Source: Proteles cristata cristata
Lineage: Eukaryota; Chordata; Mammalia; Carnivora; Hyaenidae
Direction: 5' to 3'
Length of the DNA: 64,000 nt
NCBI GenBank assembly: GCA_017311185.1
Contig: JAESUZ010005462.1
Coordinates: forward strand, 3,100,001-3,164,000
Position numbers and translations under genes: made by a program. Each line of letters opens with the position of its first letter. The first letter of the stretch is position 1. Below, piece by piece: positions 35,467 through 48,050 of the stretch. A model generated the notes under the pieces. It was not told the origin of the DNA, did no database searches, and worked only from the letters and a program-made list of their open reading frames with translations.

Positions 35467-36101
35467 GAGATGGTATCTGGCTATCTGGGATACAGATGTG
35501 GCTTATTTGACTTGGTGTTGACAAGGGGGCAACTGGCATCTTCAGGCCTACATGGTATACTCTGCACACTGCTGATCTCAGCTGCAGAGCTGCTAGTACA
35601 AGCCATTCCCTTGACTAGTGGCCAGGGAGGCTGCACTAGCTCCAGGCTTGGCTCTTTTTTGATGTCTGCTGCTGATAAAATTCAGGGTCTTCTCTTTCCA
35701 TAGGCTCCTGGAGTGAGCCTCACTCCGTCCCTCATTGGCATTGTGAACTATAGACCAACCACATGTAAGATGTGGTGCATGTCCTACATGGTTTTACCTC
35801 CAAGCCTCAACTACAGGGCATCCTCCCTCATCACCTTCAGCCCACTCAGGGCTGCAGGGCAGGCATGTTGGCTCTCACACCACTGCCCATGCCCTGTAAG
35901 AGAGCCACGGATCACTGCTTCATGTATCTTGATGCAGCTATCCCAGGTCAGTCTGAGTAGCATCCTAGGAGATCTCTTCAGACTCGCCAGCATGAAGTAG
36001 GTTGAAGGCTCCTCCTCCCATTTGGAAAAACAAAGAGTCACCTCTCCTGCCTCTGCTGGTGTCCTTCTCCACTGCCTGAGGTGGTGACCTGGGCACCCCC
36101 A
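35381..36101 (-). pseudogene. Unidentified insert with poly-T/GTTTT edge, possible antisense retrocopy
   Basis: About 720 bp markedly more GC-rich than its surroundings. The left edge is 35381-35466, a (GTTTTTT)n/(GTTTT)n run with a GGT-repeat, which on the minus strand is an (AAAAC)n tail. The body read on the minus strand has broken frames only (the longest, 36146-35811, 111 codons, ends without family resemblance). Flanks acatgccatcttctt (35359-) and acatgctacttcttt (36101-) are similar and could be a decayed duplication. I do not recognise the parent gene; a non-coding or 3' UTR source is equally possible. Confidence 0.35.
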
Positions 36102-36474
36102 CATGCTACTTCTTTTTGTCCTTTTCACAAGAACCACGGGCCACATGACTGCCCATCAGAACATGTGAGAAACTTTGGGTTGTGACCACTCTTGGTTTTT
36201 GATACACTAAAATTATTTAGAAAATTACTTTTCCATGAAACCTTATTTTCAAATTTACTGTCTTGTTACAGAATCCTATTTTGAATGATAGGGATGAATA
36301 TTAACTGTTTCTTTTTGGCTATTTGATATAATTCTATTCTTTCCCCAGACTTGAGCTAACTGTGGAGAAGGTCACATAAAGACAAATGTGAAAGAAAAAG
36401 GTTTTACTGTTTTAAAAGATTTATCACAGTAAAAATGTCCAATACAGTAAACATTTATAGCTAATGGAAGTACT

Positions 36475-36665
36475 TTACAATGATTTAGAGTTCTACAGTC
36501 TTTGAACTATGTTATCCTATTATGTCCATAGTGTGGATTATTAACCCATTTTATAGATAAGGCAACTGAAAAGTTAAAATACATGTTTAAGGTAAAGGCA
36601 CTTATAAAGGGAGCAGAACTGTTATAACTCTGATAGTGTATAACCTTACTTCCAGTGTTCCACTC
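36475..36665 (-). repeat. MIR SINE, antisense
   Basis: cattttatagataaggcaactgaaaag and following words (taaggtaaaggcactt, agggagcagaactg) follow a reversed MIR, diverged. Confidence 0.55.
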
Positions 36666-37274
36666 CCAAGGCTATGTCCTTTGCCTTACCTTGGATATTA
36701 AAGCTAAAGCCTGTTTCTAGGTCCTGAGATGGTGTTCCAGTCATGCTCTTAACCCAGAACCCTCAATGTCCACCCAGACATGTGCTTTGGAGCTTCCCCT
36801 TCACTTGAGTACTTCTTGGAGACTCAACTTTGAATTTAAATTAATAATACTAAAATTTTATTCAGCATATCTTGGTGTTTTTTAATGTGGTAGTTTTTCT
36901 TGTATGATATATTGCCAAAACAGAAATTCTGTTCTTTTCATTCTGTCTGTGATAGAACTCAAAATCTCAGTCTTAGAACTAAGATTTGGACTAAATTCCA
37001 TCTTAATTTATTTTTTTCTTATGGATGTACGTTTACGTGGCCACTCTTTTTTTTCTGTGTTAATGAGTTTAAATTGAAAAAATAATATACAGTGATTTAA
37101 GAAATGTTTATTAGTGCTTTCAATGTGTGAGTCTCTACATTTGACTTTGACTATTTAGCTCTGTTCTCAACTTCAGATTTTTAAAATCAGAGAATTAAGA
37201 GCCCTAGTCATAAAAGAAGTAAGAAATATGAACTTTTCATTGATGCTTAAATATAGATACCACTAACATTGTAA

Positions 37275-37600
37275 TGTAATAATTATCCTGATAGCTAACT
37301 TTTATTGAGAACTTGCTAATCATCTTACCTAGATTTTCTCATTTAAACATCAAATCTACATGGTAAGTATTGTTATTATCCTTGTTTTACAAATAAGGAC
37401 ATAATGATACTAATTCCTTACATTTCAGTAATGATTTATGTTCTACAGTGTTGCTTCAGATACACGAACATACCCTGTGATTTTACATGGCACATATCAC
37501 TATACTGACAGTTTACAGAAGAGACTGTACCTTCAGAGCTGTTAAATGGTTGGCATTGGATGACATAGCCAATGGCTAACAGAGCTGTAACAGAGCTGGA
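37275..37600 (-). repeat. MIR-like sequence, antisense (one or two copies)
   Basis: First part: tattgagaacttgctaatcat, gattttctcatttaaacatc, tggtaagtattgttattatccttgttttac. Second part from about 37420: cagaagagactgtacc, tgacatagccaatggc, aacagagctggac. Possibly two adjacent old MIRs. Confidence 0.5.
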
Positions 37601-38009
37601 CTTTGGCCGTTTCCTGGGGCTAATTTTTTATTTCTTCGTCCTTTTCTTAGCTAAGGTCTTCTAGTTTAAGGCACTTAGAAATCAAATGTATATTTAAAAT
37701 AATTACAAGAGGTCTATTACCCACCTGTTATAATGCACAACCACATAAATAATCTCATCTGAGGAGGGATGCCTCCTGCATCGCACTGTGCCTTAATGAA
37801 ATCAGCACAGTGGGAAAGCAAGCCAGACAGGCTTGTGTCAGGCTTACCTACTTGTCCTGACTGTTGGGAAGTTTTGCTCAGCCTCTCTGCCTCTCTTTCT
37901 CCACCAGCACACTTGGGATAGTTTGTCAAAGTGACCTCTAAGGTCTCATACTAATATATAATGGTTTTATATAGTTCCCTCCTAAAAACAGCAGTCTTGT
38001 GTATTAAAG

Positions 38010-40135
38010 AGTAAAAATGAAGAGAGCAAATTTTTTAAAAATAGTAATTAGTGAAGCATATGGTAGCAATAATGTTTAAAATTAATCTGAAAATGAAATT
38101 AAAGAAAACTGTTCCATTTACAATAACATGAAAGGAATAAATTTAACAAAATGAAAGCAAAAGTTATTTTCTGGAAACTTCAAAACATTGCTGAAAGAAA
38201 TTTCAAAAGGCCTAAGCAAATGGAAAGACATCCTGTGTTCATAAATTGGAAGACATGATATGGTTACGATGACAGTATTCTTTCTTCATAAAATCTCTAT
38301 TGGCTTTTTATGTAGAAATTAACCAAGTGAACTTAAAAATCACACAGAAATTCAAGGGCCTAAGAATAGGTAAAACACGCTTTAAAAAGAACAAAGTCAG
38401 AAAATTCATACTTAACTAATTTTAAAACTTATCATAAAGCTAAAGTAGTTAGGAATGTGTGATACTATCATGAGTATAGATATATAGATCAATGGAATAG
38501 AATTGAAAGTCAGAAATAAACTCACACTTTTACCAGTGATTGATTTTTGACATAGGTGCCAGGACAATACAAAGGAAGAAATAATAACCTTTCTAACAGA
38601 TGGGGCCAGGATAACTGTATATCCACATGCAAATGAATGGAGTTGAATCCTTTTTCATCACCCCACACACAAACATTAACTGAAAAATGATTCAAAGGCC
38701 TAAATGTAAAAACAAAGTCCATAAAAATTTACTTTAAAAATTTTAAGAAAACCTTTATGATCTTGGGCTAGGTGAAGCCCTCTTAGATAGGACACCAAAA
38801 GTTCATACTTACTCCAAAATAGACAAATCGGGCTTCATCAAAATTAAAAAAAAACAAAACAAAACAATAGGACACCGTGAAGAAAGTCAAAAGAAAAGCT
38901 ATAGAATGCGAGAAAATATTAGGAAATTGTATATCTAATAAAAGACTAGGATCCAGAATATTAAAAAAAAAAAAAGAAAAAGAAAAACAAAACTCTTATA
39001 ACTCAATAGTAAAAAGACAACCAACACAATTAAACGATGGGCAAAGGTCTGAATAGACATTTCTCCAAAGAAGATATACAGATGGCTAATAGCACATGAA
39101 AATACAGATTCCCAATATCATTGGTCGTCAGAGAAATGCAAATCAAAATCATGCTGAGCTAACACTCAATATTCAGTAGAAAGACTATTACCAGAAAAGA
39201 TAAACCATAGCAAGTATTGGAAAGAATGTGGAAAAGTGAGAACCCAAATTCACTGCTGGTGGGAATGTAAAATGGCAGATACTTTGGAGAACAGTATGAC
39301 AGTTCCTCAGTAGGCCAAAGGTAGAGTTACCCTGTGATCCAGTAATTCCACTGGTGGGTATATACCAAAGAGAAATTAAAACGTGATGTCTATACAAAAA
39401 TTTGTACATGAATGTTTATAGCAGCCTTAGTCACAATCACCAAAAGATTGAAACAACCCAAATGTGCACCCTCTGACTGAGGAATGAATAACTAAAATGT
39501 GGTATATCCACTTAATAAAATATTATAAGGCCATAAAGAAAGAAGTACTGATTTATGCTGTAACATAAATGAACCTTGAAAATGTTATACTAAGGGCACC
39601 TGGGTGGCTCAGTTGGTTAAGTGTCCGACTTTGGCTCAGGTCATGATCTCAGGGTCAGGTCAGTGAGTTTGAGCCCAGCATCATCAGATTCTGTGCTGAC
39701 AGCTCAGATCCTGGAGCCTGCTTCAGATTCTGTGTCTCCCTCTCCCTCTCTCTCTGCTCCTTTCCCGCTTCTCTCTCTCTCTCTCAAAAATGAATAAATG
39801 TTAATAACAATAAGTAAATAAATAGAAAGAAAATGTTATACTAAAATGAAACCAGTCACAGAAGACCAAAAATCATCCTGTTTATATATGAAGTGTTCAG
39901 AATAAACAAATTTCTAGTAACAGCAGATAAGTGGTTGCTTACAGCAAGAGGCCTTTGGGGAAAAAGAGGAGTAAATGCCAGTGCTTTTTAGGGGTGTTGA
40001 AAATGTTCTAAAACTGTTAATGATGATAGCTGTATGCTTTGTGAATGTATTAAAAGCCATTCAATAATACACTTTGAATGAATTTTATGGTATGTGAATT
40101 ATATCTTAAGAAAGCTGTTATAAATAATAACATTA
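38010..40135 (+). mobile_element. Degraded L1 ORF2 3' part plus 3' UTR, split by a SINE
   Basis: ORF2-derived words in order: catttacaataacatgaaagg, ttggaagacatgatatgg, taagaatagg...aagaacaaag, ccacatgcaaatgaatggag, gcaaatcaaaatcatgctgag, gtaattccactggtgggtata, ggccataaagaaagaag. After the SINE it continues with gaagaccaaaaatcatcctg to a tail near 40130. Stops throughout. Confidence 0.8.
39594..39828 (+). mobile_element. CAN SINE inserted in L1
   Basis: Perfect 16 bp duplication GAAAATGTTATACTAA (39578-39593 and 39829-39844). Head GGGCACCTGGGTGGCTCAG. A short internal duplication (ctcagggtcaggtcagtg) in the tRNA region, and an extended AATAAATG-type tail. Confidence 0.95.
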
Positions 40136-40639
40136 AAATTAAATTTTGAGAACTAGAAATTTCAGATACTTGGACCATTATCCAAGACAACTTTTGGATG
40201 CAGATAAAGAAGTTTTCACATCTCTTAGCATGACATTCTGTCCCAGCAAGGAGGGAGCCTGGGCTTTATAGTTACACAGTCACTGATGTAAATCCATTTT
40301 AGAATGGTCAGTTTGCATAGGTCCCCATAGAATCTCAGCTTCTTCACCTACAAAATGAGGGTAATGATAGTTCTTAGTTCTTGAGTTTCTCTGAAAACTG
40401 AGTTCCTTCATCTAAAGAGCCCAGTGCAGTGTTAAAAGTGATAGCTATTGTCAGAAGTCTTGAGGTCATGATCATTGCAGGCTTCTGATAAGGATTTAAA
40501 GACAGAGGCCTGCTGGAAACCCCTGCACTGCCTTTGCATGTGCCTGGAGCACTATCCTTGTCTCACAGCTTAATTGGTCCCTTCATGACCTCATGAGGAG
40601 ACTCAGTGCAGGCCTTTTCTCTGGTGGGTGTTTCCTGAC

Positions 40640-40860
40640 CACATCCAGCCACTGAGTTTACCAGACTTGACTCTTTCTGTTCTTGCAAATCTGTCATCTC
40701 ACTTCTGGCAGCAGTGATTTATTTGTCTATCTTACCCTCTCTGTACTACTTTGAGACTAGGGGCTGCTGGTTCACTCCCACATTCCCCAGGTTAGTGCTT
40801 GGTGCTTGGTAGGTGCTCAGTTAATATTATTTGAAAGACTAAATAGTAAAGGGTAGGACC
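40640..40860 (+). repeat. L2 LINE 3' end
   Basis: Reads L2 3'-end words on the + strand: ctgaccacatccagcc just upstream, gatttatttgtctatc, gagactaggggctgc, then gtgcttggtaggtgctcagttaatatt at the end. Confidence 0.65.
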
Positions 40861-41059
40861 TAGATAGATCGAACGTGGTCACAAGCTTCCATTGGACCAC
40901 TAAACATTTGCTTACCAGTAAAGAGAATAATCTGAACTATTTTGTGTTGGGAATTTCATTACTGATATGACGTCACCAGTTTACCTAGTATATTTGGAAT
41001 GATAGTATAGTCCTGATATTAAAATAAAAAGACATCAAGAAATCTACATTTAATTATAA

Positions 41060-41460
41060 ATTTAAATTTATTTGTTACAAATCAATGGAGAATAAAAGAT
41101 TGCTAATGGGTAGCAGATTGAGAAGAATTACACCTATTAAATATGTCTTCATTTTGGAAGTCTTTTTGAAGGAGCTCTGTGTTATATAAACTGCAGTGGA
41201 AAGTTGAAACATTGGATTTATTAATGCACTCTATGAGCTGCTAAGAAAAACTGAAAATTTAGATTTCCATGGAAATCCCATTGTCGTTTGTAATGATGGC
41301 ATTGGTATAAATGTGTATACCCAATATTTATAGGAAGGGATCTAGTATATGTTTGCACTTGCCCTGGGCCACGTTCATGCCAAAATTTAGTAAACCTATT
41401 TAGAAAAATTCCCCTTATCATTGTACCAGTTTCTCTAGAAGCCAAAAGCTTTCATCATAA
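41060..41460. other. Repeat-free stretch, possible conserved non-coding element
   Basis: About 400 bp without recognised repeats roughly 1 kb upstream of the GMDS exon at 42463. Nothing beyond repeat absence supports function. Confidence 0.15.
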
Positions 41461-42462
41461 CCAACTTCCCTGCTTAATCTGCAAAAGAACAAAGCTAAAG
41501 TTATTGAAATGTGATAAATTGTGATAGTAATCTATCTAAACTGTAGGAAGCCATTATTGACTTTATGTGTGTTATTACCTGGAGAATATGGTGCTTTGTG
41601 ATAACCTTACCTAGAAACAGAAGCATTGGCAAAATCGTCTCCAAAATGTCTTTTATTTTGTCCTTCTCTATAATCTTTTAAAAGTAGAACCTTTCATTAA
41701 GACCAGAGAACGTAAAACAATTTCACTTCTTTCTTCAATTTATGGCACCTTTCCTTCAGTCGTTTCAAAATATTTATGCAGAGTTCAGGAACCCATTTCT
41801 GTAGAAGGCACTTAAGTGAATTTGGAAAGTGGCATTTCAGTAAGTATAGTAGAGAGAAACTTTGACTTGGAACTGTGTCATAATTTATAACTGGATAGCT
41901 TTGCAAGTTTCCAAAGAAGAATGATCACCACTTATTGGCAACCCAAATGCAATTCTTGTTTGTTTCCTATAACTAGTTATACCATGTGAGCTAAGTAACA
42001 CTCCTCTCTCTTTCCCCATGAGCACCAAAATAGTTTTATTAATAGGAGCATACGCTGTTTATGTTCTTAAAAAAAATCAGGGTGGTCTTAGATGTCTGTC
42101 TTCCATTCTGGCATTTCCCTTTATACAACCCTTTTGAATTTTCTGTTTAAAAACTGGCATTCCAATAGCTTTTCTTTGGCCTAATGCCTGGGTCACATAT
42201 TGCAGCAGCAAATTAGGAATGTTAAGACGTCCCCCAAAGAAAAATGTTTGTTATGAAAGTAGAGCTGATGTGACACATAGAATTAGAGCTTCTTAACTTA
42301 TCTAAATGACAGTTAGTGATCGTTTTCTTTTATTCTTATTTTAGAGGAGAGGGGGAAAGAATGAAAGAAATGCCTAGAAGCTGAGATTGGATTTGGTTCA
42401 CCAAACTGTTAAATGTCAAATGTACTATCTGATAATACATACATCCTTTTATCTCTTTTTAG

Positions 42463-42590
42463 GAGCTAATTTTGTTACTCGAAAAATTAGTCGGTCAGTG
42501 GCTAAGATTTACCTTGGACAATTGGAATGTTTCAGCTTGGGAAATCTGGATGCCAAACGAGATTGGGGCCATGCCAAGGACTATGTAGAG
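42463..42590 (+). CDS. GMDS: GMDS internal exon (residues 215-257)
   Basis: Third GMDS exon, after a 31,114 bp intron. It starts with the last two bases of the Gly215 codon and reads [18 protein letters not shown], then the [17 protein letters not shown] segment typical of the substrate-binding side of GDP-mannose dehydratases. The acceptor is strong (T-rich tract then TTTTTAG at 42462) and the donor is GTAGGA at 42591. It is 128 nt, entering in phase 1 and leaving in phase 0 after Glu257. The joined three exons give 426 nt without a stop. The frame stays open only a few codons into the intron, ending in a stop near 42617. The next expected segment (starting Ala-Met-Trp-Leu) was not found downstream, so it presumably lies beyond 64000. 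Confidence 0.97.
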
Positions 42591-45500
42591 GTAGGAACTG
42601 ACTCATTATGTTCTTAAAAATACCTGTATCAGTTGGTGTTTTCAATGCAAGGCCTCTGGTGGAAAAGCATAACCTAGAAGAAGTGGTGGCATATAAAATT
42701 TTGCTAATGCAGATATATTTAAACTCTCACTACTTTCAACTTAATGTTCCATGGTTCCACTTTACATGTAGATGACACTGAATGTTACTTGGAAGTGGAA
42801 ACCTTTCACAATTGTTCTTTCCTTTATTTAAAATGAAAGTGTCAGTTGATTGTTCCGAGGATGGATGAAAATGTTTGAGCACTGTTTTTTTTTAACACTT
42901 CACTCTCCTCACTTTGTACACCTTCTCCCTCCTGCCTACTCAATATATATATATAACTAACTGTGAAAAAAAATTTTAGGTATAAAGGTACAGTTCTAGA
43001 GCTTCAGGAGGTACTACCTAATTTCAGTTTGTATAATCTAAGATTTCAGGTTTACATTATTCTACTAAAGTACTCTAAGAGTGATATTCTTACAGAGGTT
43101 TTGATTTTTGCTGCTTGAGTGTTTGGTTATTACCCTACATACTTCCCAGTGTGTGACATTATACACAAATGAATTGTTCATTAAATAGAGACAGATAGAG
43201 TTGTTAATAATGATAATATTGCATAATACTGAATATAGTTAAAGAAAAATTCAAATTCTCACTCTTGGATTTATCTGCACATTAAATTCTGGTCTGGGTT
43301 AGATATGTTACATGTATAAGTCATGTGATTTTTCTTGAACCAAATGGTTATATTTTACCTTTCCCTGATCAGTATGCTTTTAAATATACATGGTGGTTTC
43401 TATGGCCAGACATGAAGGAGCGTGTTGGTGACATTGTCTTTTTCCCTGGAGTCTGCTTGTCCTTGTTTAGGTGCTTACAGATTTCCTGTGCTCAGGAGAC
43501 TATTTCTGTCCTTAATGATTCCTCTCTAGGAAACCAGATCCGGCTTCCTTGTTCATTGATGCGATTCAAAAAGAAACTTGAACATTTACGAAAGAAACCA
43601 AACAAGTAGTTTACTTGCTAACACAGAGGTTAGTTTCAGCAGTACTATTACTTTTGTTCATAGCAATTAAAAATGTGTACTTGAACACCTAATATTGATT
43701 TATATTATGGAAAAAGAATAGCTCTGATTTTAAATTTTGAACAGTATAACATTTAGATCATTTCAGTATGTTCTCTGAAGCTGTCATTACAAAGAGGCAT
43801 TTCATGACAGTAGATGTTAGACATATTCTAAGAACATTACATTAAAAAATATATAAGTCCACCGTTTCAGAAATTTAAGAAGTAGGAGAAAGGAGATGTT
43901 AGAGCTGAAACTCTGTTTTGTCTAACCTGTATGGCCTTACCTACTTAAAAATATGAGGCAAGTTTTATAAAAATGAATACCTTATTTTTTCAAAAATATG
44001 CAAAAATATTTCAAAAATATTTCTGCATATGCATAGAGCTATAGATAACTATATAGTTATCCTTCTGTATCGAAACTCTTGTTCTCCAAATTCAGAACCA
44101 AGTAGATCAAATTTCATTCTATTTAATTTTGTTTTTTTGTACCAGGGTAAAAAATGAAGTTTGTATTACAACTCAGAAATAGATTTTGATAGAGAAACAC
44201 TATGTCAAATCTTAATAATGCTTGTTACCAGTTATGTTTTTTTATTTTTGCATTTCAATATTTTCCATAGATTCGAAATGAATATAAACATTTCAATCAG
44301 AAAAAAATTAATGTAATTGTTAAAGTAAGCCAAATTTTTTTTTTTAATTCATGACACTCTTAAATACATTATGTAATGAGTAAGTCTTTTGTGCTCAGTG
44401 GTTCTGGAAGAAGGACCCCAGTATCATCTCATTCCCAAAGTGCCAAGGCCAGCACCGATCCTGGGTGTAGCTCAAACCTTGAAACAAAGGGGCCACATTT
44501 GTATTCATTTAAAATATAAACATTTTATAAACACTGTGGCTCAAAGACTTCAAAAAGGTCTTCCCAAATGCCATTTTGAAGATTCCTTGACAAGGTGACA
44601 TCAGTACAGTGAACCCAAGAAGCCAAAACATCCACGCAAGAATAAAGTGTTCTGGCCTTTCAGTAAGAATGTAAAATTGTCAAATTTTATAGAGAAACAG
44701 ACTTACAAAATTAAGTCATTTTTACTGGCATTCAAGACCTGGTTTGTTCCACAGTACAAGTAGGTTTCTCTCTGAAGGACTCCCCTGAGATTCAGACAGT
44801 AATGTGTGTATAGTTCTCATTTATGGGTCTTGAAAGATGTCTAAATTTAAATTTCTTGATTTCTGAAAAAATGCTGTTATTAAGAATACACAGTTTGCTA
44901 TTTCCATTTTAAGAAATGTTACCCTCCCTTGCATTTCTAAATGTATTAAAATAAGGTTACTTCACAGACTTAGGACTAAAAGTTGATGTTGCCAAAATTA
45001 AAATCAACAAGCATAAGAATGAAAAAAGAGAAGCATTGTTTGTTTAAAGTGCATGTGCATCCTGGCACTATAATCGGCTTTAGAATAAAGAAGCCTTGGC
45101 AAGTACAGATCAAACAAGTCATAATAGCATCTTATTTACACACGTTTTAATTATATAATCTTTCTCATTTGTACACAAACATATTGTACTGGTGAATCTT
45201 TGAATTAAGTGACTTACTCTTTTTTACTTATGGATGAACTTCCCGAATGTAGAGTAGAGAGCATTTGACAAGCAGAGTGTAGGGATCCTAGATGTGTCTG
45301 TGATTTGTTCCTCAGTCTTAGGATTTTATATCTCAGTGTACCCATCTGTGAAAAGGAAATAATAACAACCCTGTAAAAAATTAGCATTAATGGGCTGACA
45401 TTTGTGATTAGAATCTACCTCTGTCTTGTAAACATTTTTGCAAGAATTTCTACAAAGCCATTTCCTGTTGCTGATTCAGGTTCATTAACATCCATTTATA

Positions 45501-46758
45501 GTCTTGTTTCCTAGATCAAATGATTTAAAACTTAAATTGAGTGGGTAGGAGGTATTTCAATTTGAAGTGAAGAATATAAAAACTATATTAAATCATATTG
45601 TACTTCAGAATAAACAATGTACAATTACATCTTTTCCAGTAATACTTATTTTAAACATTTTAAACATAAAGGATTGTTGAATGAATTTTACCAGGAACAG
45701 CCTTATACCCAGCACCCAGATCCTATAATTAACATCTACAATTAATGTTGCAATTTGAGAAAAAGTATTACTGTTTAAAAACTACTCTGTAGTGCTGATG
45801 GCTCAGAGCTCTAAATACTCAATTTACAAAAACACGGGTTATCAAGAATTTGTACTTCTTACAGGATATAGTCAGTTGGTAATTCAAACTTTTAAAATAT
45901 TTTTATCTTCTTAAATAATTATGTGACACCATCACTCTTTTCATGCCTGCCTCTGTCCACATATATTGAACCATTGTATTCATGAGAACACATTGGGGTC
46001 TGTATACCATATTCAGACAAACTCAAAACATCAACATAGTACCAGTGGTGCCTGAAACCTGCCAAGGAGAGGATCTCTAACTTCTCTAGGAGGCACTGTT
46101 CTTTCCACATACCTTCTGTTGAATACCTACGATAGTCATGGTTCTAGTTGCTGCACATGACAGCCTTCTAAAGTTTGTCTAAAGCCAAATAAGCCTGCAC
46201 AGTGCTAAATTGCACAAAGGAAAGCAGATTTCTTTATCATGGACTGACTTCTCAAGATTTAGGATATATGAATGCACTACGGCCTACTAAGATTAATAAA
46301 ATGTTTCTCAAACTTATTTAACTTTGCCACCCTTTCAATTAAATATATATATAAACATTAGCAGTGAAGAGTTGGAAAATGGCACCATATGTTTAAAATT
46401 AATGGTAACAGTTTGGTTAACGAGGTCCCAGTGTGATCCTACCTTGATAAAACTAGCTAGAACACAACAATAGCTGGAAAATATGGAATGATGACCTAAT
46501 TGATAAGAGTTGGACTGGAAGTATTTTTAAGCTTTTATCACTCACAAGAGGGTCCTTAGTCTTGGGATACATGAATAATCAAGTGACCCAAGACTGAGCT
46601 TTTTCCAAGACTCAGCAAAAGCTATTTTAAAAATATCATGAGATTTTACTACCAACAAGTGACCATACAGATGCTCCTGAAGAATTCTCCTGTTCTAAAG
46701 GCAATCCAGGCACATTCAAATTACTAGGGGGGTATTTTTGAGAATCATCTGAATTTTA

Positions 46759-46979
46759 TTTTTTTTTTTATTTTTTTATTTTTTCTAGGAGAGAGAGAGA
46801 GAGAGACAGCGTAAGCAGGGGAGGGTCAGAGAGAGAGGGAGTCACAGACTGAAACAGGCTCCAGGCTCTGAGCTGGCAGTCAGCACAGAGCCCGACGTGG
46901 GGCTCGAACCCATGAACCGCGAGATTATGACCTAAGCAAAAGTCGGATGCTTAACCGACTAAGCCACCCAGGCGCCCCA
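46759..46979 (-). mobile_element. CAN SINE, CpG-rich variant, antisense, very young
   Basis: Perfect 18 bp duplication AGAATCATCTGAATTTTA (46741-46758 and 46980-46997). The body carries all variant marks in reverse (TTTCTAGGAGAGAG, GGGAGTCACAGACTGAAAC, GCTGGCAGTCAGCACAGAGC) and preserved CpGs in GCCCGACGTGGGGCTCGAACC. Among the least decayed insertions here. Confidence 0.96.
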
Positions 46980-47039
46980 AGAATCATCTGAATTTTAAAA
47001 TAATAGCCCTTCAGACATACCTCTTTCTTTTCTCCTTCC

Positions 47040-47049
47040 CTCCTTCCCT

Positions 47050-47101
<52 letters not shown>

Positions 47102-47150
47102 TATTTCTTTTCCCTTCTCCTCCTCCTCCTCCTTTTTTTTTTTTTTTTGG
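47040..47150. repeat. (TTTC)n microsatellite plus T/CCT tract
   Basis: An uninterrupted run of about 15 TTTC units from 47047 to about 47100, then TTATTTC, CTCCTCCTCCTCC and a poly-T. Long pure tetranucleotide, likely polymorphic. Confidence 0.95.
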
Positions 47151-47189
47151 CAGGGAGCATGAATTAATTTTAAAAAGCTACATTTAGAA

Positions 47190-47425
47190 ATAAAAATAAT
47201 AAAAATTGCCAAATGTTGCACATCATTATGTGCCAAAAACTTTACAGAGGACTTTACAGAAGTTATCTTATATGAAACATACAACATTGCTTTATGGATG
47301 GAGAAACTGAGGGTTAGACAGTTCAGGGTACGATCTGCCCAAAGCCATGGACATCAGAGGTAAATGAAACCAGAACTCCAGCCCAGGCCTGAAACCTAAG
47401 CCATGTTCATAACCATTAATTCACA
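47190..47425 (-). repeat. MIR SINE, antisense
   Basis: Words gtgccaaaaactttacagagg, ttatggatggagaaactgagggttagacag, cagaactccagcccaggcc and ctaagccatgttcataacc in reversed MIR order. Confidence 0.65.
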
Positions 47426-47799
47426 TTAAAGTGAGGGGAGCAGAGACGTAAACGGTGGGGTCGGACTAACTTTCCATTTCCCAGAGAGCCAAGTTGAGCT
47501 TCTTTCTTTTTTCTTTCTGCCATTTATGGTCCAAAGGGAAGAGAACTATCTGGAGGAAAGCGTGTGGCTGAGACAGCAATGATCCTATCTTACTGAACTC
47601 ATTATATTGACTGTATTTGGCAAAGATGCAGAGGGTATGTTGGGAGAAAATGGATCGTTAGATGTCCATCCCTCCCTGTCCATTGTCTTCTATGTGAGTT
47701 AACTTTTCTTACAGCTTCCAATTCTCAGCTAATAAAAGAGACCAGGGGAAAGCTGGTGAGGCTCTGGCAGTTGGAAAGTAGACTGTTGACAGAGCTGGA

Positions 47800-48050
47800 G
47801 AGAATTAACCAATGTTTCCCCCTTCTTTCTAATTCATCTGTCAATCTGTTGCTAGCAATTTGCATCCTGTGTTAATTCACACAAATCTGGAAGGAAGGAT
47901 GCCATTTAAACTTTCTGAGATTTTATTTAAGAGAAAGCTTACTAACTGCAACAACATCAACAAATTGTTTGGTTTTTTCCTTTTTTACGTTCAGGAGAAT
48001 AGCTCAATTACTTGTTCTGCTTGAGCTCTCTAAAGTGTTCATGGTGCAAG
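47800..48050. other. Repeat-free stretch, possible conserved non-coding element
   Basis: Contains ctaattcatctgtcaatctg, gctagcaatttgcatcctg and tgttaattcacac, AT-rich words of the type found in homeodomain- and SOX/POU-bound elements. No repeat recognised. Functional status is a guess. Confidence 0.15.

Noticed and set aside
35811..36146. 111-codon minus-strand frame as a possible intact gene
   Set aside because: No family resemblance, no clear upstream promoter, and it lies in a probable insert. Kept only as part of an unidentified retrocopy-like block.
43325..43609. 94-codon frame after the third GMDS exon as a possible next exon
   Set aside because: Its sequence does not match the expected Ala-Met-Trp-Leu continuation of GMDS, and no suitable splice-bounded segment was seen.
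46925..47287. 120-codon lysine/glutamate-rich minus-strand frame
   Set aside because: It is the translation of the (TTTC)n microsatellite plus SINE and MIR sequence.
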